NCBI RefSeq assembly: GCF_040544555.1
Contig: NZ_JBEPKD010000005.1
Location: forward strand, 62,001-126,000
Direction of reading: 5' to 3'
Source: Halalkalibacter oceani
GTDB taxonomy: Bacteria > Bacillota > Bacilli > Bacillales > Bacillaceae_D
DNA: 64,000 bases
Shown: positions 42,729 through 50,446 of the stretch, in pieces
Layout of the letters: each line of letters opens with the position of its first letter
Position numbering within the stretch: position 1 is the stretch's first letter
The notes under the pieces: generated by a model
What the model was told of the DNA's origin: nothing
The model's input: only the letters and a program-made list of their open reading frames with translations
Databases searched by the model: none
Made by a program: the position numbers and the translations under genes

Positions 42729-43481
42729 ATGAAAAGCTTAACTGATGTGTGGGCAAAGCCTCATGAGTATAAAGGGATAAAAATATATCCCGTAAAAATT
42801 GGTGACTATGATAAGTTATTAAACTCGATTAACTGTCTATTACTTGATAAATATAAACTCCAAGAAAAAGATGTCAAATTCATAAAGATGTCCTACCTTC
42901 AATATCTAATAGAGTTGGCTGTAACTAACACAGTTAATTTTCTTCCTCAATTAAAAGAACTATTGCTTCTTACTCTCAAAGACGAGATTACTCTATTCCA
43001 AAATGAAAATGAACGAATTCAAATTGCTTTAAGTAACAATCAAGTAATTACTGAAAAGGATTTTCAAGCGATAAAAGAAATCATCCTTGCACAAAACTGT
43101 ATTTATAATGATACAGAACTTCGAGATCCAGAGTTAGAGAAAAAAATGCAAGAAGCTCGTGAATTTATGGAGAAGAAGAAAGGGAAAATAGCTGATTTAG
43201 AACAGCAAATTGTAGCGTATCATTGCGCTTTTCAAATGCCTTATGACTACATACAAGAACTTACTATTTATCAGTTTAGAAAAGGCATCGAAAGAATGGA
43301 TCATTTGATGACTGCTAAAGCCATAAAGCAAGCACAATTTTCAGGATTTGCTAGTTTTAAAGATCCAGATAAGTTACCTACTTGGCTCTCACACATAGAA
43401 GAAGAGACAAATCCTAATAAAGACATCCTAATGTCTGAAAGTGAATTCAATAAGTTTTCAGCCGAAAAAGGCTTGAAATAA
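42729..43481 (+). CDS. Hypothetical tail-region protein, 250 aa
   Basis: All-helical protein: MKSLTDVWAKPHEYKGIKIY, then QLKELLLLTLKDEITLFQNE and a coiled-coil-like EFMEKKKGKIADLEQQIVAY. Composition fits a tail assembly chaperone or connector factor, but it precedes rather than follows the major tail gene. Unknown. Confidence 0.45.
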   Translation: MKSLTDVWAKPHEYKGIKIYPVKIGDYDKLLNSINCLLLDKYKLQEKDVKFIKMSYLQYLIELAVTNTVNFLPQLKELLLLTLKDEITLFQNENERIQIALSNNQVITEKDFQAIKEIILAQNCIYNDTELRDPELEKKMQEAREFMEKKKGKIADLEQQIVAYHCAFQMPYDYIQELTIYQFRKGIERMDHLMTAKAIKQAQFSGFASFKDPDKLPTWLSHIEEETNPNKDILMSESEFNKFSAEKGLK

Positions 43482-43512
43482 AATAAATTAAATATAATAT
43501 GGAGGTTTTCCA

Positions 43513-44514
43513 ATGTCTAAGGATAAACAATTTTTAGTGTCTGTGGCAGATGTCTATATGTTTGACACTACTACAGATCAGCTTGTCATGAAAGGTAAAA
43601 CTTTAATTAGTACTGCCCTTGCTCAAGAAATCCAGAATACAGAAATCTTCGGTGGTAAGGGAAGTCAGCTTCAATATGACTTTAATTATCAAAAGATGAT
43701 TACTGCAACTATTGAGGATAGTCAAGTTCTTGAAGACTACATTGCTTTAAACAACAATGCTCAAATTGCAAATGAACTTCGTGAATACTACATTGAAGAG
43801 ACTGTGGTTTTGGACGGTAGTGGTTCTGCAACTTTACAAGAAACACCGATCGGGAATGTTTATGTTGAGGCAGCTAATGGTACTACTTTAACAATTATTC
43901 CTAATGGTAAAGATATCACCGTTTCAGGATCAGAAGGCTCAGAAGTTAAATTAGTTTACCGTTATGAAACAATTATGGATCACATTACTATTGATGCTTC
44001 TAAATTCCCGAAAGCATATAAATTAGTAATGAATTCAGACTTTTATACGAAAGATGGTAAGTCTGCTGAAATGCAAATTACTATTCCACAGTTCAAACTT
44101 AACGGCTCATTCAGTTTAGAAATGACACATGACGGAGTGAGTACATCTACACTTGAAGGAAAAGCTTTAGCTGATGGTAACAATAATTATGCCCACATTG
44201 ACATTAAACGTTTGAATAATGAATCACCAACACTCGCTGCTTTGGCTGCCTCCCCTTCTGAAGTTCAACTTTCCATTGGTGCTGGAGGAGATTCTGAGCA
44301 GTTAACTGTATATGGTATTAGAGGTGGATTGTACTCGAATATTATTGTTCCTGCTTCTGAATTGACTTTTAGTTCTGATAACACTTCTGTTGCCTCAGTT
44401 ACTTCTTCTGGTTTGGTTGGAATTGCAAGTGAAGCTACTGAAGGTGACAAAACAACCATTCGTGTTACTGATGGAACTGTAACTGACGTTGTTGATGTAG
44501 AAATTATTGAATAA
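43513..44514 (+). CDS. Major tail protein with Big2/Ig-like C-terminal domain, 333 aa
   Basis: Residues 1-235 form a beta-rich tube-protein-like domain (QEIQNTEIFGGKGSQLQYDF, MITATIEDSQVLEDYIAL). From about 245 a Big2-type Ig-like domain follows (LTFSSDNTSVASVTSSGLVG, DGTVTDVVDVEIIE). Tail tube proteins often carry such surface Ig domains. GGAGG precedes ATG 43513. Confidence 0.75.
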   Translation: MSKDKQFLVSVADVYMFDTTTDQLVMKGKTLISTALAQEIQNTEIFGGKGSQLQYDFNYQKMITATIEDSQVLEDYIALNNNAQIANELREYYIEETVVLDGSGSATLQETPIGNVYVEAANGTTLTIIPNGKDITVSGSEGSEVKLVYRYETIMDHITIDASKFPKAYKLVMNSDFYTKDGKSAEMQITIPQFKLNGSFSLEMTHDGVSTSTLEGKALADGNNNYAHIDIKRLNNESPTLAALAASPSEVQLSIGAGGDSEQLTVYGIRGGLYSNIIVPASELTFSSDNTSVASVTSSGLVGIASEATEGDKTTIRVTDGTVTDVVDVEIIE

Positions 44515-44536
44515 ATAAAGTGAATAATATACATAA

Positions 44537-44568
44537 ACTTGAGTGGCTTCGTTCGAGGTCGCTCAAGT
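44537..44568 (+). terminator. 14-bp hairpin after the major tail gene
   Basis: Arms 44537-44550 and 44555-44568 with GTTC loop, several G-U pairs and only AAATTT after it. It may partially stop transcription so that tail tube protein exceeds the downstream products. Confidence 0.55.
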
Positions 44569-44599
44569 AAATTTAAAAGGATTAAAAGGAGTGATTTGA

Positions 44600-45199
44600 T
44601 TGGGAAAGCAATCTAAAAAGATTCAAAAGACTGTTTCAAAAAAAGAGCCTCTTCTCTCTTCTGTACTTAAAGAAGAAGTACAGATGTATGATGAATTTAT
44701 AGACATCCCTTTTGTTCCCATTGGTCACGAAAAAGAGATTGTAATTAGAATGTACCCTCTTTTCAAGCCTGAAAAGGTGCGTGATTGTGTTGCTGACTAT
44801 TTTAGCTTTATTGCACAATGCAAAAAGGAGCAGATTGTTATTCAGGAAGTCGAAGTAGACGATATACTAGGGTATTTTATCATCAAGCATTTTACTAATG
44901 CTAAGCTTACGAAGGGTAAGAAAGCAAAAACAGTATATGATGAGTTTAAAATTCTCATTAATTCACATTTTTACAAAGAATTGATTAGTTATTTCCCAGA
45001 AGAATCAATCAAATCTGTACATAATCGCCGTTTTGAATTGATTGAGACTGTAGGAAAAATGGAAAAGCAATTCAATCAAATAAATGAGGAACTGGCAAAA
45101 CTTCCCCTAGAGAACAGAGAAGCTATTGAAAAGGCATTTGGAAAAATTGGGATAGATCAAAGTGCAGATGAGGTTGTAAATAATAAACCTATTCAATAA
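44600..45199 (+). CDS. Tail assembly chaperone candidate, 199 aa
   Basis: TTG start with AAGGAGTGA upstream. N-terminal basic tail, then a helical-acidic protein (EKVRDCVADYFSFIAQCKKE, MEKQFNQINEELAKLPLENR). Position between major tail and tape measure genes fits a chaperone. I could not find a convincing frameshift extension. Confidence 0.5.
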   Translation: MGKQSKKIQKTVSKKEPLLSSVLKEEVQMYDEFIDIPFVPIGHEKEIVIRMYPLFKPEKVRDCVADYFSFIAQCKKEQIVIQEVEVDDILGYFIIKHFTNAKLTKGKKAKTVYDEFKILINSHFYKELISYFPEESIKSVHNRRFELIETVGKMEKQFNQINEELAKLPLENREAIEKAFGKIGIDQSADEVVNNKPIQ

Positions 45200-45208
45200 G
45201 GTCAATAA

Positions 45209-45280
45209 TTGGATATTGCTGCAGTATGTAAAGTTTCACATTTTTCTTATGTTCCTACTCCCTATTCAAAAGAAAAATAA
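45209..45280 (+). CDS. Possible 23-aa peptide after the chaperone candidate
   Basis: TTG 45209 opens a frame DIAAVCKVSHFSYVPTPYSK to TAA 45280, with AAGG just upstream. A stop immediately before it in frame rules out simple fusion with the preceding gene. Could be chance. Confidence 0.2.
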   Translation: MDIAAVCKVSHFSYVPTPYSKEK

Positions 45281-45318
45281 AAACTAATTAAAAGAACGCT
45301 TTTATCGGATGTGTGAAG

Positions 45319-45744
45319 ATGGCAAAGAAAAATGTTACAAATTTAAATGAGTTATTCGCTTATTTAAATAATCAGTTAAAGAACACTGTTCAAAATCGTG
45401 ATGGTGAAGTTATTAAAGAAACAATTGATACAGCTAAAAACAGAGTTGATGAAGATGTATATGCCGTTTATGATCCTCGAATTTATCAACGTACTGGTCA
45501 ATTGCGTGAAGAATGGGAAGTCATTAACACTGCAAATGGCGTAGCTATTTTTAATAGTCGTCGAGATGGAAATACTTATGTTGCTGAAGTTGTTGAGACT
45601 GGTCAAGGCTATTCATACAGTTTCCCCTATGATGGTGTCCCTCGCCCATTTACGGCTAATACAAGAGAAGAGCTAATAAAGTCAGGAAAATTAAATGAAG
45701 CTCTAAAAAAAGATTTAAGAAAGCTTAGGTTTAAAGTTATCTAA
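45319..45744 (+). CDS. HK97 gp10-like tail/neck protein, 141 aa
   Basis: Start ATG 45319 (MAKKNVTNLNELFAYLNNQL). The pattern 'DPRIYQRTGQLREEWEV' and the 'VVETGQGYSYSF...RPF' end is characteristic of the gp10/tail-completion family. It closes the first tail gene block before the island. Confidence 0.65.
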   Translation: MAKKNVTNLNELFAYLNNQLKNTVQNRDGEVIKETIDTAKNRVDEDVYAVYDPRIYQRTGQLREEWEVINTANGVAIFNSRRDGNTYVAEVVETGQGYSYSFPYDGVPRPFTANTREELIKSGKLNEALKKDLRKLRFKVI

Positions 45745-45793
45745 TACGATAATTGAAATTATTAAAATTATGCATAGTTTTGATTGATGTTGA

Positions 45794-45830
45794 GTGGGAA
45801 TTGCGTTTATAACGTGGTTCCTACTTTTTT
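45794..45830 (+). terminator. Intrinsic terminator at the left edge of the accessory island
   Basis: GTGGGAA (45794-45800) pairs with TTCCTAC (45818-45824), with an inner CGTT/AACG stem, then T6. Confidence 0.7.
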
Positions 45831-45849
45831 GTTAAGGTAGGTGAATTTA

Positions 45850-46866
45850 TTGGGAAAGATCAAACGAATAAAATATTTTACTCCTGAAAAGAAATCCCTC
45901 ATTTCAGAAGAAAATAGGAAGTTATATGAGAAATATTTAAAAAGCTCGATTATCAAAAATAAAGATGTGAAAGAAACTACCTATAAGGTTTATCAAAATT
46001 ACATGGATCACTTTCTAGTTTATTTAGCTGAAGAATGGGATAATATCGGCTTATATAGCGAAGAATTCATGGAAGAAGCAGTAGATATTATGGAAGGATT
46101 TATTGGTTTTTGCCAAGAAACTCTATTTAATAATAAGAAAGTAATAAACACTAAACTTAGTACTGTTTCAAGTTTTTATTTATGGAGTCTTAAAAGAGGA
46201 TTGATTGATAGACACCCATTTGATAAGAAGCTTGAAAGAATGAAGGGTGCAAACGACGAAAAAATCAGAGATTCATATTATCTAACAGAAGAGCAAGTTC
46301 TACAAATCCAAGATGGCTTATTGAATGATAAACGATATGATTTTCAGGATAGGCTTATTTGGAATATAGCTCTAGACTCCGCTAATCGGGTTGGCGCTCT
46401 ATCTCGCTTAACTATCTCTTCCTTAGATCTAGAGAATATGGTATTTGAAAATATAAGAGAAAAACGAGGCAAAATCGTAGAAGTTGCATTTGAAGAGGAA
46501 ACTAAGCTATTAATTGAAGAATGGCTTGAAATGAGAAAAGAGATGGATAATTTAGAAATTGATTCATTCTTTTTAACTAAATATAAGGGCAATTATAAAC
46601 CAATGGATTATGGAACTATTCAAAATCGAGTTAAAAAGATAGGTACTATTATTGGAATTGAAGATTTTTATGTTCATACTATTCGCAAAACAAAGTTGAA
46701 CTTGCTATATGAACAGACTGGGAATATCGACATGGTTGCTGAATGGGCAAACCATGAATCTATTGAAACTAGTAAGAAACATTACATAAAACCAAAATCT
46801 AAGGCTCAGCTTAGACGTGAGATGAGAGAATTAATTAAGAAAAATAGAGATGAAAAGAAGAAATAA
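45850..46866 (+). CDS. Tyrosine recombinase, YomM-like, 338 aa
   Basis: The catalytic set is visible: Arg in SANRVGALSRL, HTIRKTKLN (HxxR) and NHESIETSKKHYI (H...Y). An N-terminal SAM-like core-binding domain precedes it. SPbeta carries a tyrosine recombinase, YomM, in the same place of its late cluster, where the lysogeny integrase is the unrelated SprA; so this may be a regulator or dimer resolver rather than an integrase. TTG 45850 has AAGGTAGGTG upstream; GTG 45841 is the alternative start. Confidence 0.8.
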   Translation: MGKIKRIKYFTPEKKSLISEENRKLYEKYLKSSIIKNKDVKETTYKVYQNYMDHFLVYLAEEWDNIGLYSEEFMEEAVDIMEGFIGFCQETLFNNKKVINTKLSTVSSFYLWSLKRGLIDRHPFDKKLERMKGANDEKIRDSYYLTEEQVLQIQDGLLNDKRYDFQDRLIWNIALDSANRVGALSRLTISSLDLENMVFENIREKRGKIVEVAFEEETKLLIEEWLEMRKEMDNLEIDSFFLTKYKGNYKPMDYGTIQNRVKKIGTIIGIEDFYVHTIRKTKLNLLYEQTGNIDMVAEWANHESIETSKKHYIKPKSKAQLRREMRELIKKNRDEKKK

Positions 46867-46885
46867 ATTTTATTTAGATCTACTC

Positions 46886-46903
46886 CCCCTCTTCTGAGAG
46901 GGG
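46886..46903 (+). terminator. Hairpin after the recombinase gene
   Basis: CCCCTCT (46886-46892) and AGAGGGG (46897-46903), followed by TTTA. Confidence 0.6.
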
Positions 46904-46942
46904 TTTACATGTGAGTAAAAATAGTTCTTGACAAATGACATT

Positions 46943-46978
46943 ATTACAATTGTGTAATTTAAATAAAAATGGTATAAT
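46943..46978 (+). promoter_or_regulatory. Promoter with overlapping inverted repeat
   Basis: TTGTGT (46950-46955), 17-bp spacer, TATAAT (46973-46978) with an extended TGG. The dyad ATTACA-ATTG-TGTAAT (46943-46958) covers the -35 box and is a likely operator. Confidence 0.7.
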
Positions 46979-47276
46979 TTCCTTAAAAATAAGAGTTTAG
47001 TAATAGTTAAGAGGAGGAGATAGTGACTTCAAGCATCTGTAAAATACCAGTTTATTTTTAAACCCAAGAAAAATGAAGAATTTATGAGGATTAGAAAAAT
47101 AATAATTAAAAAGGCATCTGAATGTTAACAATCAATATTAAGAAACCTTTTAAGTTGATTAATAAAAATTAAATCCTGATGATATTTGTTATTTAATTTA
47201 TCCACATAATAAAAACTAGTAACAATTGCTAGTTAAAACATTTTTATTTTTTCATCTAAATTGAGGAGCGATGAAA
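46979..47276 (+). other. Leader region without a clear gene
   Basis: About 300 bases between promoter and the 55-aa gene. It holds one 12-codon frame (47023-47061) and AT-rich sequence; nothing else is seen. Confidence 0.4.
47023..47061 (+). CDS. Possible 12-aa leader peptide
   Basis: GAGGAGGAGATA precedes GTG 47023, giving MTSSICKIPVYF. The ribosome site is strong, but the peptide is too short to judge. Confidence 0.25.
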   Translation: MTSSICKIPVYF

Positions 47277-47444
47277 ATGACAAAAAAACTTGAAAAACTT
47301 AAAGAGGTAAAACCACTTCGTTCTCTTGAATTTAAACCTGAATTCGAACACTTGAAAGAATTCCCAATTATTACAGGTAAGCAAAACAGAGAAAAAAGAC
47401 TCAAGCGAGCAAAAAAGAATGCATTATTAATTCAGAGAGGTTAA
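47277..47444 (+). CDS. Small basic protein, 55 aa
   Basis: MTKKLEKLKEVKPLRSLEFK and a very basic end (KQNREKRLKRAKKNALLIQR). ATG 47277 has GAGGAG eight bases upstream. It lies 11 bases before the GNAT gene and may be its partner. It does not look like a ribbon-helix-helix antitoxin. Confidence 0.5.
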   Translation: MTKKLEKLKEVKPLRSLEFKPEFEHLKEFPIITGKQNREKRLKRAKKNALLIQRG

Positions 47445-47455
47445 ATAGTTCCAAG

Positions 47456-47983
47456 ATGAGTAAAGTCAATGTTGAAGATATAACAGTTAAAAGATATAGG
47501 TACGGAGACAGTCTACCTGCTCTAAATACCGGAAGAGAGCAGGTAGACCATATTTATAAACATTACATATCAATATTAGAACAGCAACAAAGAGCAATTT
47601 CTAATATGTTTTATTTAAATTCTGAATGTGTGGGATTTTGTATTTTATTAACAGATAGAATATCCAAATCAGCAACCAAAGTTTTTCTTGGAGGCTCTTA
47701 TCCAACTTTCTTCCCTGCTATACAATTATATTGTATAGGTGTAAAAAAAGAATATCAATCTTCGGGAATTGGCTCGTCTATCATGGATTGGATTTTGTAT
47801 ACTGTGAATGAAATGAGAAATAATGTAGGGATTAGTTTTTTAGTTCTTGAATCCTACAATGATGAAAAATTATTGGAATTTTATCGTTCGAATGAGTTTG
47901 TTAAGTGGAAATATGTCATTGATCCACCTGAAGATTTGATACCACTTGTGTATGACTTTCGCGGTTTAGAAGGTGACATATAG
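47456..47983 (+). CDS. GNAT-family acetyltransferase, 175 aa
   Basis: The acetyl-CoA motif is CIGVKKEYQSSGIGSSIMDW (V/I-x-x-x-x-Q-x-x-G-I-G), followed by the conserved LVLESYNDEKLLEFYRSNEF. Substrate unknown. Size and coupling to a small gene also fit acetyltransferase toxins (TacT/AtaT type), but the missing typical antitoxin makes this only a possibility. Confidence 0.8.
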   Translation: MSKVNVEDITVKRYRYGDSLPALNTGREQVDHIYKHYISILEQQQRAISNMFYLNSECVGFCILLTDRISKSATKVFLGGSYPTFFPAIQLYCIGVKKEYQSSGIGSSIMDWILYTVNEMRNNVGISFLVLESYNDEKLLEFYRSNEFVKWKYVIDPPEDLIPLVYDFRGLEGDI

Positions 47984-48024
47984 AGGGAATGATATTCATA
48001 GGTATCAATAAGGAGATGATGCTT

Positions 48025-48144
48025 ATGAAAATTAGAAAGTCTCTTCACCTCATAGAAACGGAAAAGAAAAACAAGAAAATTAGACAGAATAGATTAGACA
48101 AGGCTTTAAAAAATGCCAAAAAAATTACCAAAGAAAAAAATTAA
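48025..48144 (+). CDS. Small basic protein, 39 aa
   Basis: MKIRKSLHLIETEKKNKKIR with a Lys-rich end; AGGAG nine bases before ATG 48025. Composition is like that of the 55-aa protein upstream. Followed by the bidirectional terminator. Confidence 0.45.
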   Translation: MKIRKSLHLIETEKKNKKIRQNRLDKALKNAKKITKEKN

Positions 48145-48182
48145 TGTGTTGAATGTTTTTACTCCCCTCCCCCACTCCATTT

Positions 48183-48235
48183 CCATAATAAAAAGACATG
48201 AACAGTAAAAATTAATTCATGTCTTTTTATTATGG
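48183..48235. terminator. Bidirectional terminator with a perfect 20-bp stem
   Basis: CCATAATAAAAAGACATGAA (48183-48202) is the exact reverse complement of 48216-48235. It separates the plus-strand genes from the convergent Xre gene. Confidence 0.8.
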
Positions 48236-48245
48236 GAAAAATGCG

Positions 48246-48482
48246 TTATTCGGTAATTAATTTCTCATTCGCTTCATCTACTTCAAAAATATAGAATAAA
48301 TCTTCTATCTTTACATCTAATGCACTAGCAATAGTCACAAGATGCACATCTTTATGTTGTTTATTTTTATCAAATCGAGAAATTGTTCCTTGTCCTATTC
48401 CTGTAATTTTTGATAAATCTACTTGTGTCATTCCTCTTTCCTTAAGTAGTTCATTAAGTTTTGGAGTCACTATATATCGCAT
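48246..48482 (-). CDS. Xre/Cro-type repressor, 78 aa
   Basis: Start ATG 48482 (MRYIVTPKLNELLKERGMTQ), AGGAGG upstream. A single Cro-like helix-turn-helix: QVDLSKITGIGQGTISRFDK, then LVTIASALDVKIEDLF. It is divergent from the 48623 gene, whose promoter contains a dyad, so it probably controls both. Confidence 0.85.
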   Translation of the reverse strand: MRYIVTPKLNELLKERGMTQVDLSKITGIGQGTISRFDKNKQHKDVHLVTIASALDVKIEDLFYIFEVDEANEKLITE

Positions 48483-48556
48483 ATTCAACCTCCTATACTC
48501 CTTTATTATGACTAATTTGTTTTAAAAAATCAACAAGGAAAAAACTTAAATTCATA

Positions 48557-48586
48557 TTGACTATTCGTTATCGAATATTATATAAT
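48557..48586 (+). promoter_or_regulatory. Divergent promoter with Xre-type operator
   Basis: TTGACT (48557-48562), 18-bp spacer, TATAAT (48581-48586). The spacer holds TATTCG-TTAT-CGAATA, a 16-bp dyad of the kind bound by small Xre repressors. Confidence 0.7.
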
Positions 48587-48622
48587 AATGGCAAGAAAGT
48601 CATATTGAAGGAGCTGTTCAAA

Positions 48623-48844
48623 ATGAAAAGCTGTGTATTTGGGACGATTAGTTATGATGTGTCATTGGAGCTTGAATGCGATAAGGATAAGGCTTTGATG
48701 GAGGCTTATAGGAGGATAAGTGACTTGAATTTTGGAGACAAACTAGTATTATATGACATAAGTGGCAGGAAAATTGGTGCAATGGATATACATAGTGGAG
48801 ATGTCGAGTGGAAATTGGCGATTGCGGATAATGAGGTTTTGTAG
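48623..48844 (+). CDS. Hypothetical protein, 73 aa
   Basis: Start ATG 48623 (MKSCVFGTISYDVSLELECD), AAGGAG upstream; the upstream part of the open frame covers the promoter. Beta-rich with LVLYDISGRKIGAMDIHSGD. Controlled by the Xre operator. Unknown function; its size and beta pattern recall the 50199-50405 product. Confidence 0.5.
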   Translation: MKSCVFGTISYDVSLELECDKDKALMEAYRRISDLNFGDKLVLYDISGRKIGAMDIHSGDVEWKLAIADNEVL

Positions 48845-48849
48845 ATAAA

Positions 48850-49251
48850 ATGAAGATGAGGAGTTGTGAAGAGGTGAAAAAGAATCAAACAAAGATTAAA
48901 TTTTACCGTAACGGTACTTCTACTGAGATTGAGTTAGATAAGGATGAGAAAGTAGAAGGATTCGTAATTACAGAAGCTCACTTAGACCTGAATAACAGGA
49001 TTAGCAATACTGAATTTGATATTCTGGGAGTGGAAGCTACAGAAGCAAATAGTTTTCAAGACGCTGTTGATATTTATAATGATAAATTTAATGAGTATGA
49101 AAAGAAATCTTTTGATTGGAAAGGTTATTCTGCTGGATGTTTGAAGTTTTATTGGAGTAATGAAGAAACAGATGTTCTCACCTATCTAAAATTAAACTAT
49201 AATGGAGAAGAAGTCATGGATTTTGATTTTGAAGAGCTTGGTTTTTTATAA
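48850..49251 (+). CDS. Hypothetical protein, 133 aa (or 125 aa)
   Basis: Six bases behind the preceding gene. ATG 48850 lacks a good ribosome site, whereas GTG 48874 has AGGAG ten bases upstream, so the shorter form may be real. Acidic alpha/beta protein (NSFQDAVDIYNDKFNEYEKK). Not recognised. Confidence 0.5.
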   Translation: MKMRSCEEVKKNQTKIKFYRNGTSTEIELDKDEKVEGFVITEAHLDLNNRISNTEFDILGVEATEANSFQDAVDIYNDKFNEYEKKSFDWKGYSAGCLKFYWSNEETDVLTYLKLNYNGEEVMDFDFEELGFL

Positions 49252-49264
49252 TTTCATTAATTGT

Positions 49265-49293
49265 TTGCCCCATTCCACCCTTTTACATATAAT
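49265..49293 (+). promoter_or_regulatory. Promoter of the lipoprotein gene
   Basis: TT GCCC box at 49265-49270, 17-bp spacer, TATAAT (49288-49293). A GGTA/TACC dyad follows at about 49295-49311. Confidence 0.6.
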
Positions 49294-49355
49294 GTAGGTA
49301 ATACATACCAATAATAAGGTATTAGCTTACTAACTATAGAAAGGGTGGTTTTATT

Positions 49356-49730
49356 TTGATTAAAAGGCTGATTTTATTTAGTGGAATTATTTTATTAATA
49401 TTAGGTGGGTGTGGTACGAAGGCGTCTACAAGTCATGAGATCAGAGATGTATTTATTCACCATGCCAATTTGACTATGAAAGAAATAGAGGAATGTTACT
49501 CTTCATTTGACAAATGTGAATATGAAAATGTACTTTCGGAAATGAAGTCATATGTAGATTTTTCATCCACAGTTCTTGAAATGAGTCCCGACGAAGAAAA
49601 ATTATTTAATGATGTTTGGAATGCACAGCAAACCCTTTCAGATATTTACTTAAAGAGGCAGATAGATAAACTTGATGATCTAGACGAACAGATAGGAATA
49701 GTAAGAGATATTATAGGTATTATTGAATAA
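49356..49730 (+). CDS. Lipoprotein, 124 aa
   Basis: A lipoprotein signal peptide is clear: MIKRLILFSGIILLILGGC with lipobox LGGC, so Cys19 would be lipidated and the mature protein attached to the outer face of the membrane. The mature part is helical and acidic. Prophage lipoproteins often block superinfection; that is a guess here. TTG start, AGGGTGG upstream. Confidence 0.75.
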   Translation: MIKRLILFSGIILLILGGCGTKASTSHEIRDVFIHHANLTMKEIEECYSSFDKCEYENVLSEMKSYVDFSSTVLEMSPDEEKLFNDVWNAQQTLSDIYLKRQIDKLDDLDEQIGIVRDIIGIIE

Positions 49731-49790
49731 GGTTGTATAGAATGTTAGCTATATTAATTCAGAGATGAGTAGACTAGAAAAATTTGTTTA

Positions 49791-49814
49791 ACGACTAGAA
49801 AATTTTCTAGTCGT
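49791..49814. terminator. Bidirectional terminator, 24-bp palindrome
   Basis: ACGACTAGAAAA (49791-49802) and its exact complement (49803-49814), followed by TTTTATTTT on the plus strand. Separates two convergent genes. Confidence 0.8.
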
Positions 49815-50010
49815 TTTTATTTTGTTTTATATTTTTCATCGCTTCCACTATCTCAGAATATTCATCATTTAAATATCTCTCAACAGCACGATCTAAAAGT
49901 CTCGTTTTTGGCATCCCTGTCTCTCGATGTACTTGATCTAGATATTCAAACAAATCATTTCGCAATGTGCTACTTAAAGGTCTCCTATGCTTAAGGTCTC
50001 TAATTCCCAA
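49807..50010 (-). CDS. Ribbon-helix-helix regulator, 67 aa
   Basis: TTG 50010 is chosen (MGIRDLKHRRPLSSTLRNDL) since AAAGGGAG lies seven bases upstream. RPLSSTLRNDLFEYLDQVHR followed by ETGMPKTRLLDRAVERYL is a standard ribbon-helix-helix fold. Divergent from the 50199 gene, whose promoter carries a 16-bp palindrome, the probable binding site. Confidence 0.75.
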   Translation of the reverse strand: MGIRDLKHRRPLSSTLRNDLFEYLDQVHRETGMPKTRLLDRAVERYLNDEYSEIVEAMKNIKQNKND

Positions 50011-50124
50011 TATATGACTCCCTTTCAACAACTTAATTCTATAACGTTCTATAACTTTCTTTATATTACTTTAACATCAAAAAGCCATACTTTCAATAAA
50101 ATAACCAATAAAAACAAAATAATC

Positions 50125-50153
50125 TTGAACGTTAATTAACGTTGTGGTATATT
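50125..50153 (+). promoter_or_regulatory. Promoter with a perfect 16-bp palindrome
   Basis: TTGAAC (50125-50130), 17-bp spacer, TATATT (50148-50153). AACGTTAATTAACGTT at 50128-50143 is a perfect palindrome filling the spacer. Confidence 0.7.
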
Positions 50154-50198
50154 GTACTCAAGCAAGAAAAACATTCCAATATACTAGGAGTTGATCAA

Positions 50199-50405
50199 AT
50201 GTCGTACACATTGTATGTGAGTGCAGAACAAGTAATTTCTCTTGATATTGATTGTGAAAGCGAAGAATCGGCACTGGAGAAAGCTAACGAAATTCTCTCC
50301 GCTATCAAAAATCATATTGAGAAGAAATTAACAGACGAAGGTGCATATGTACATAGCAGCGAGATGGTTGTTGAGTTGGTAACAGTGAAGGATGAAGTTC
50401 TGTAA
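50199..50405 (+). CDS. Hypothetical protein, 68 aa
   Basis: Start ATG 50199 (MSYTLYVSAEQVISLDIDCE), AGGAG upstream. Small beta-alpha protein (SEESALEKANEILSAIKNHI). Under the palindromic promoter. Unknown. Confidence 0.5.
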   Translation: MSYTLYVSAEQVISLDIDCESEESALEKANEILSAIKNHIEKKLTDEGAYVHSSEMVVELVTVKDEVL

Positions 50406-50446
50406 GCTAGGTTCTAAAATAATGAGATTAAAAGGAGATGTTAGAA

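Noticed and set aside
44600..45280. Programmed frameshift joining the tail chaperone candidate to the following 23-codon frame
   Set aside because: A TAA lies in the second frame immediately before its TTG, and no slippery heptamer was seen near the end of the first frame.
45850..46866. Tyrosine recombinase as the integrase of the phage
   Set aside because: It lies within the structural gene block as YomM does in SPbeta, and the element has its own partition and origin-like functions; integration cannot be excluded but is not supported here.
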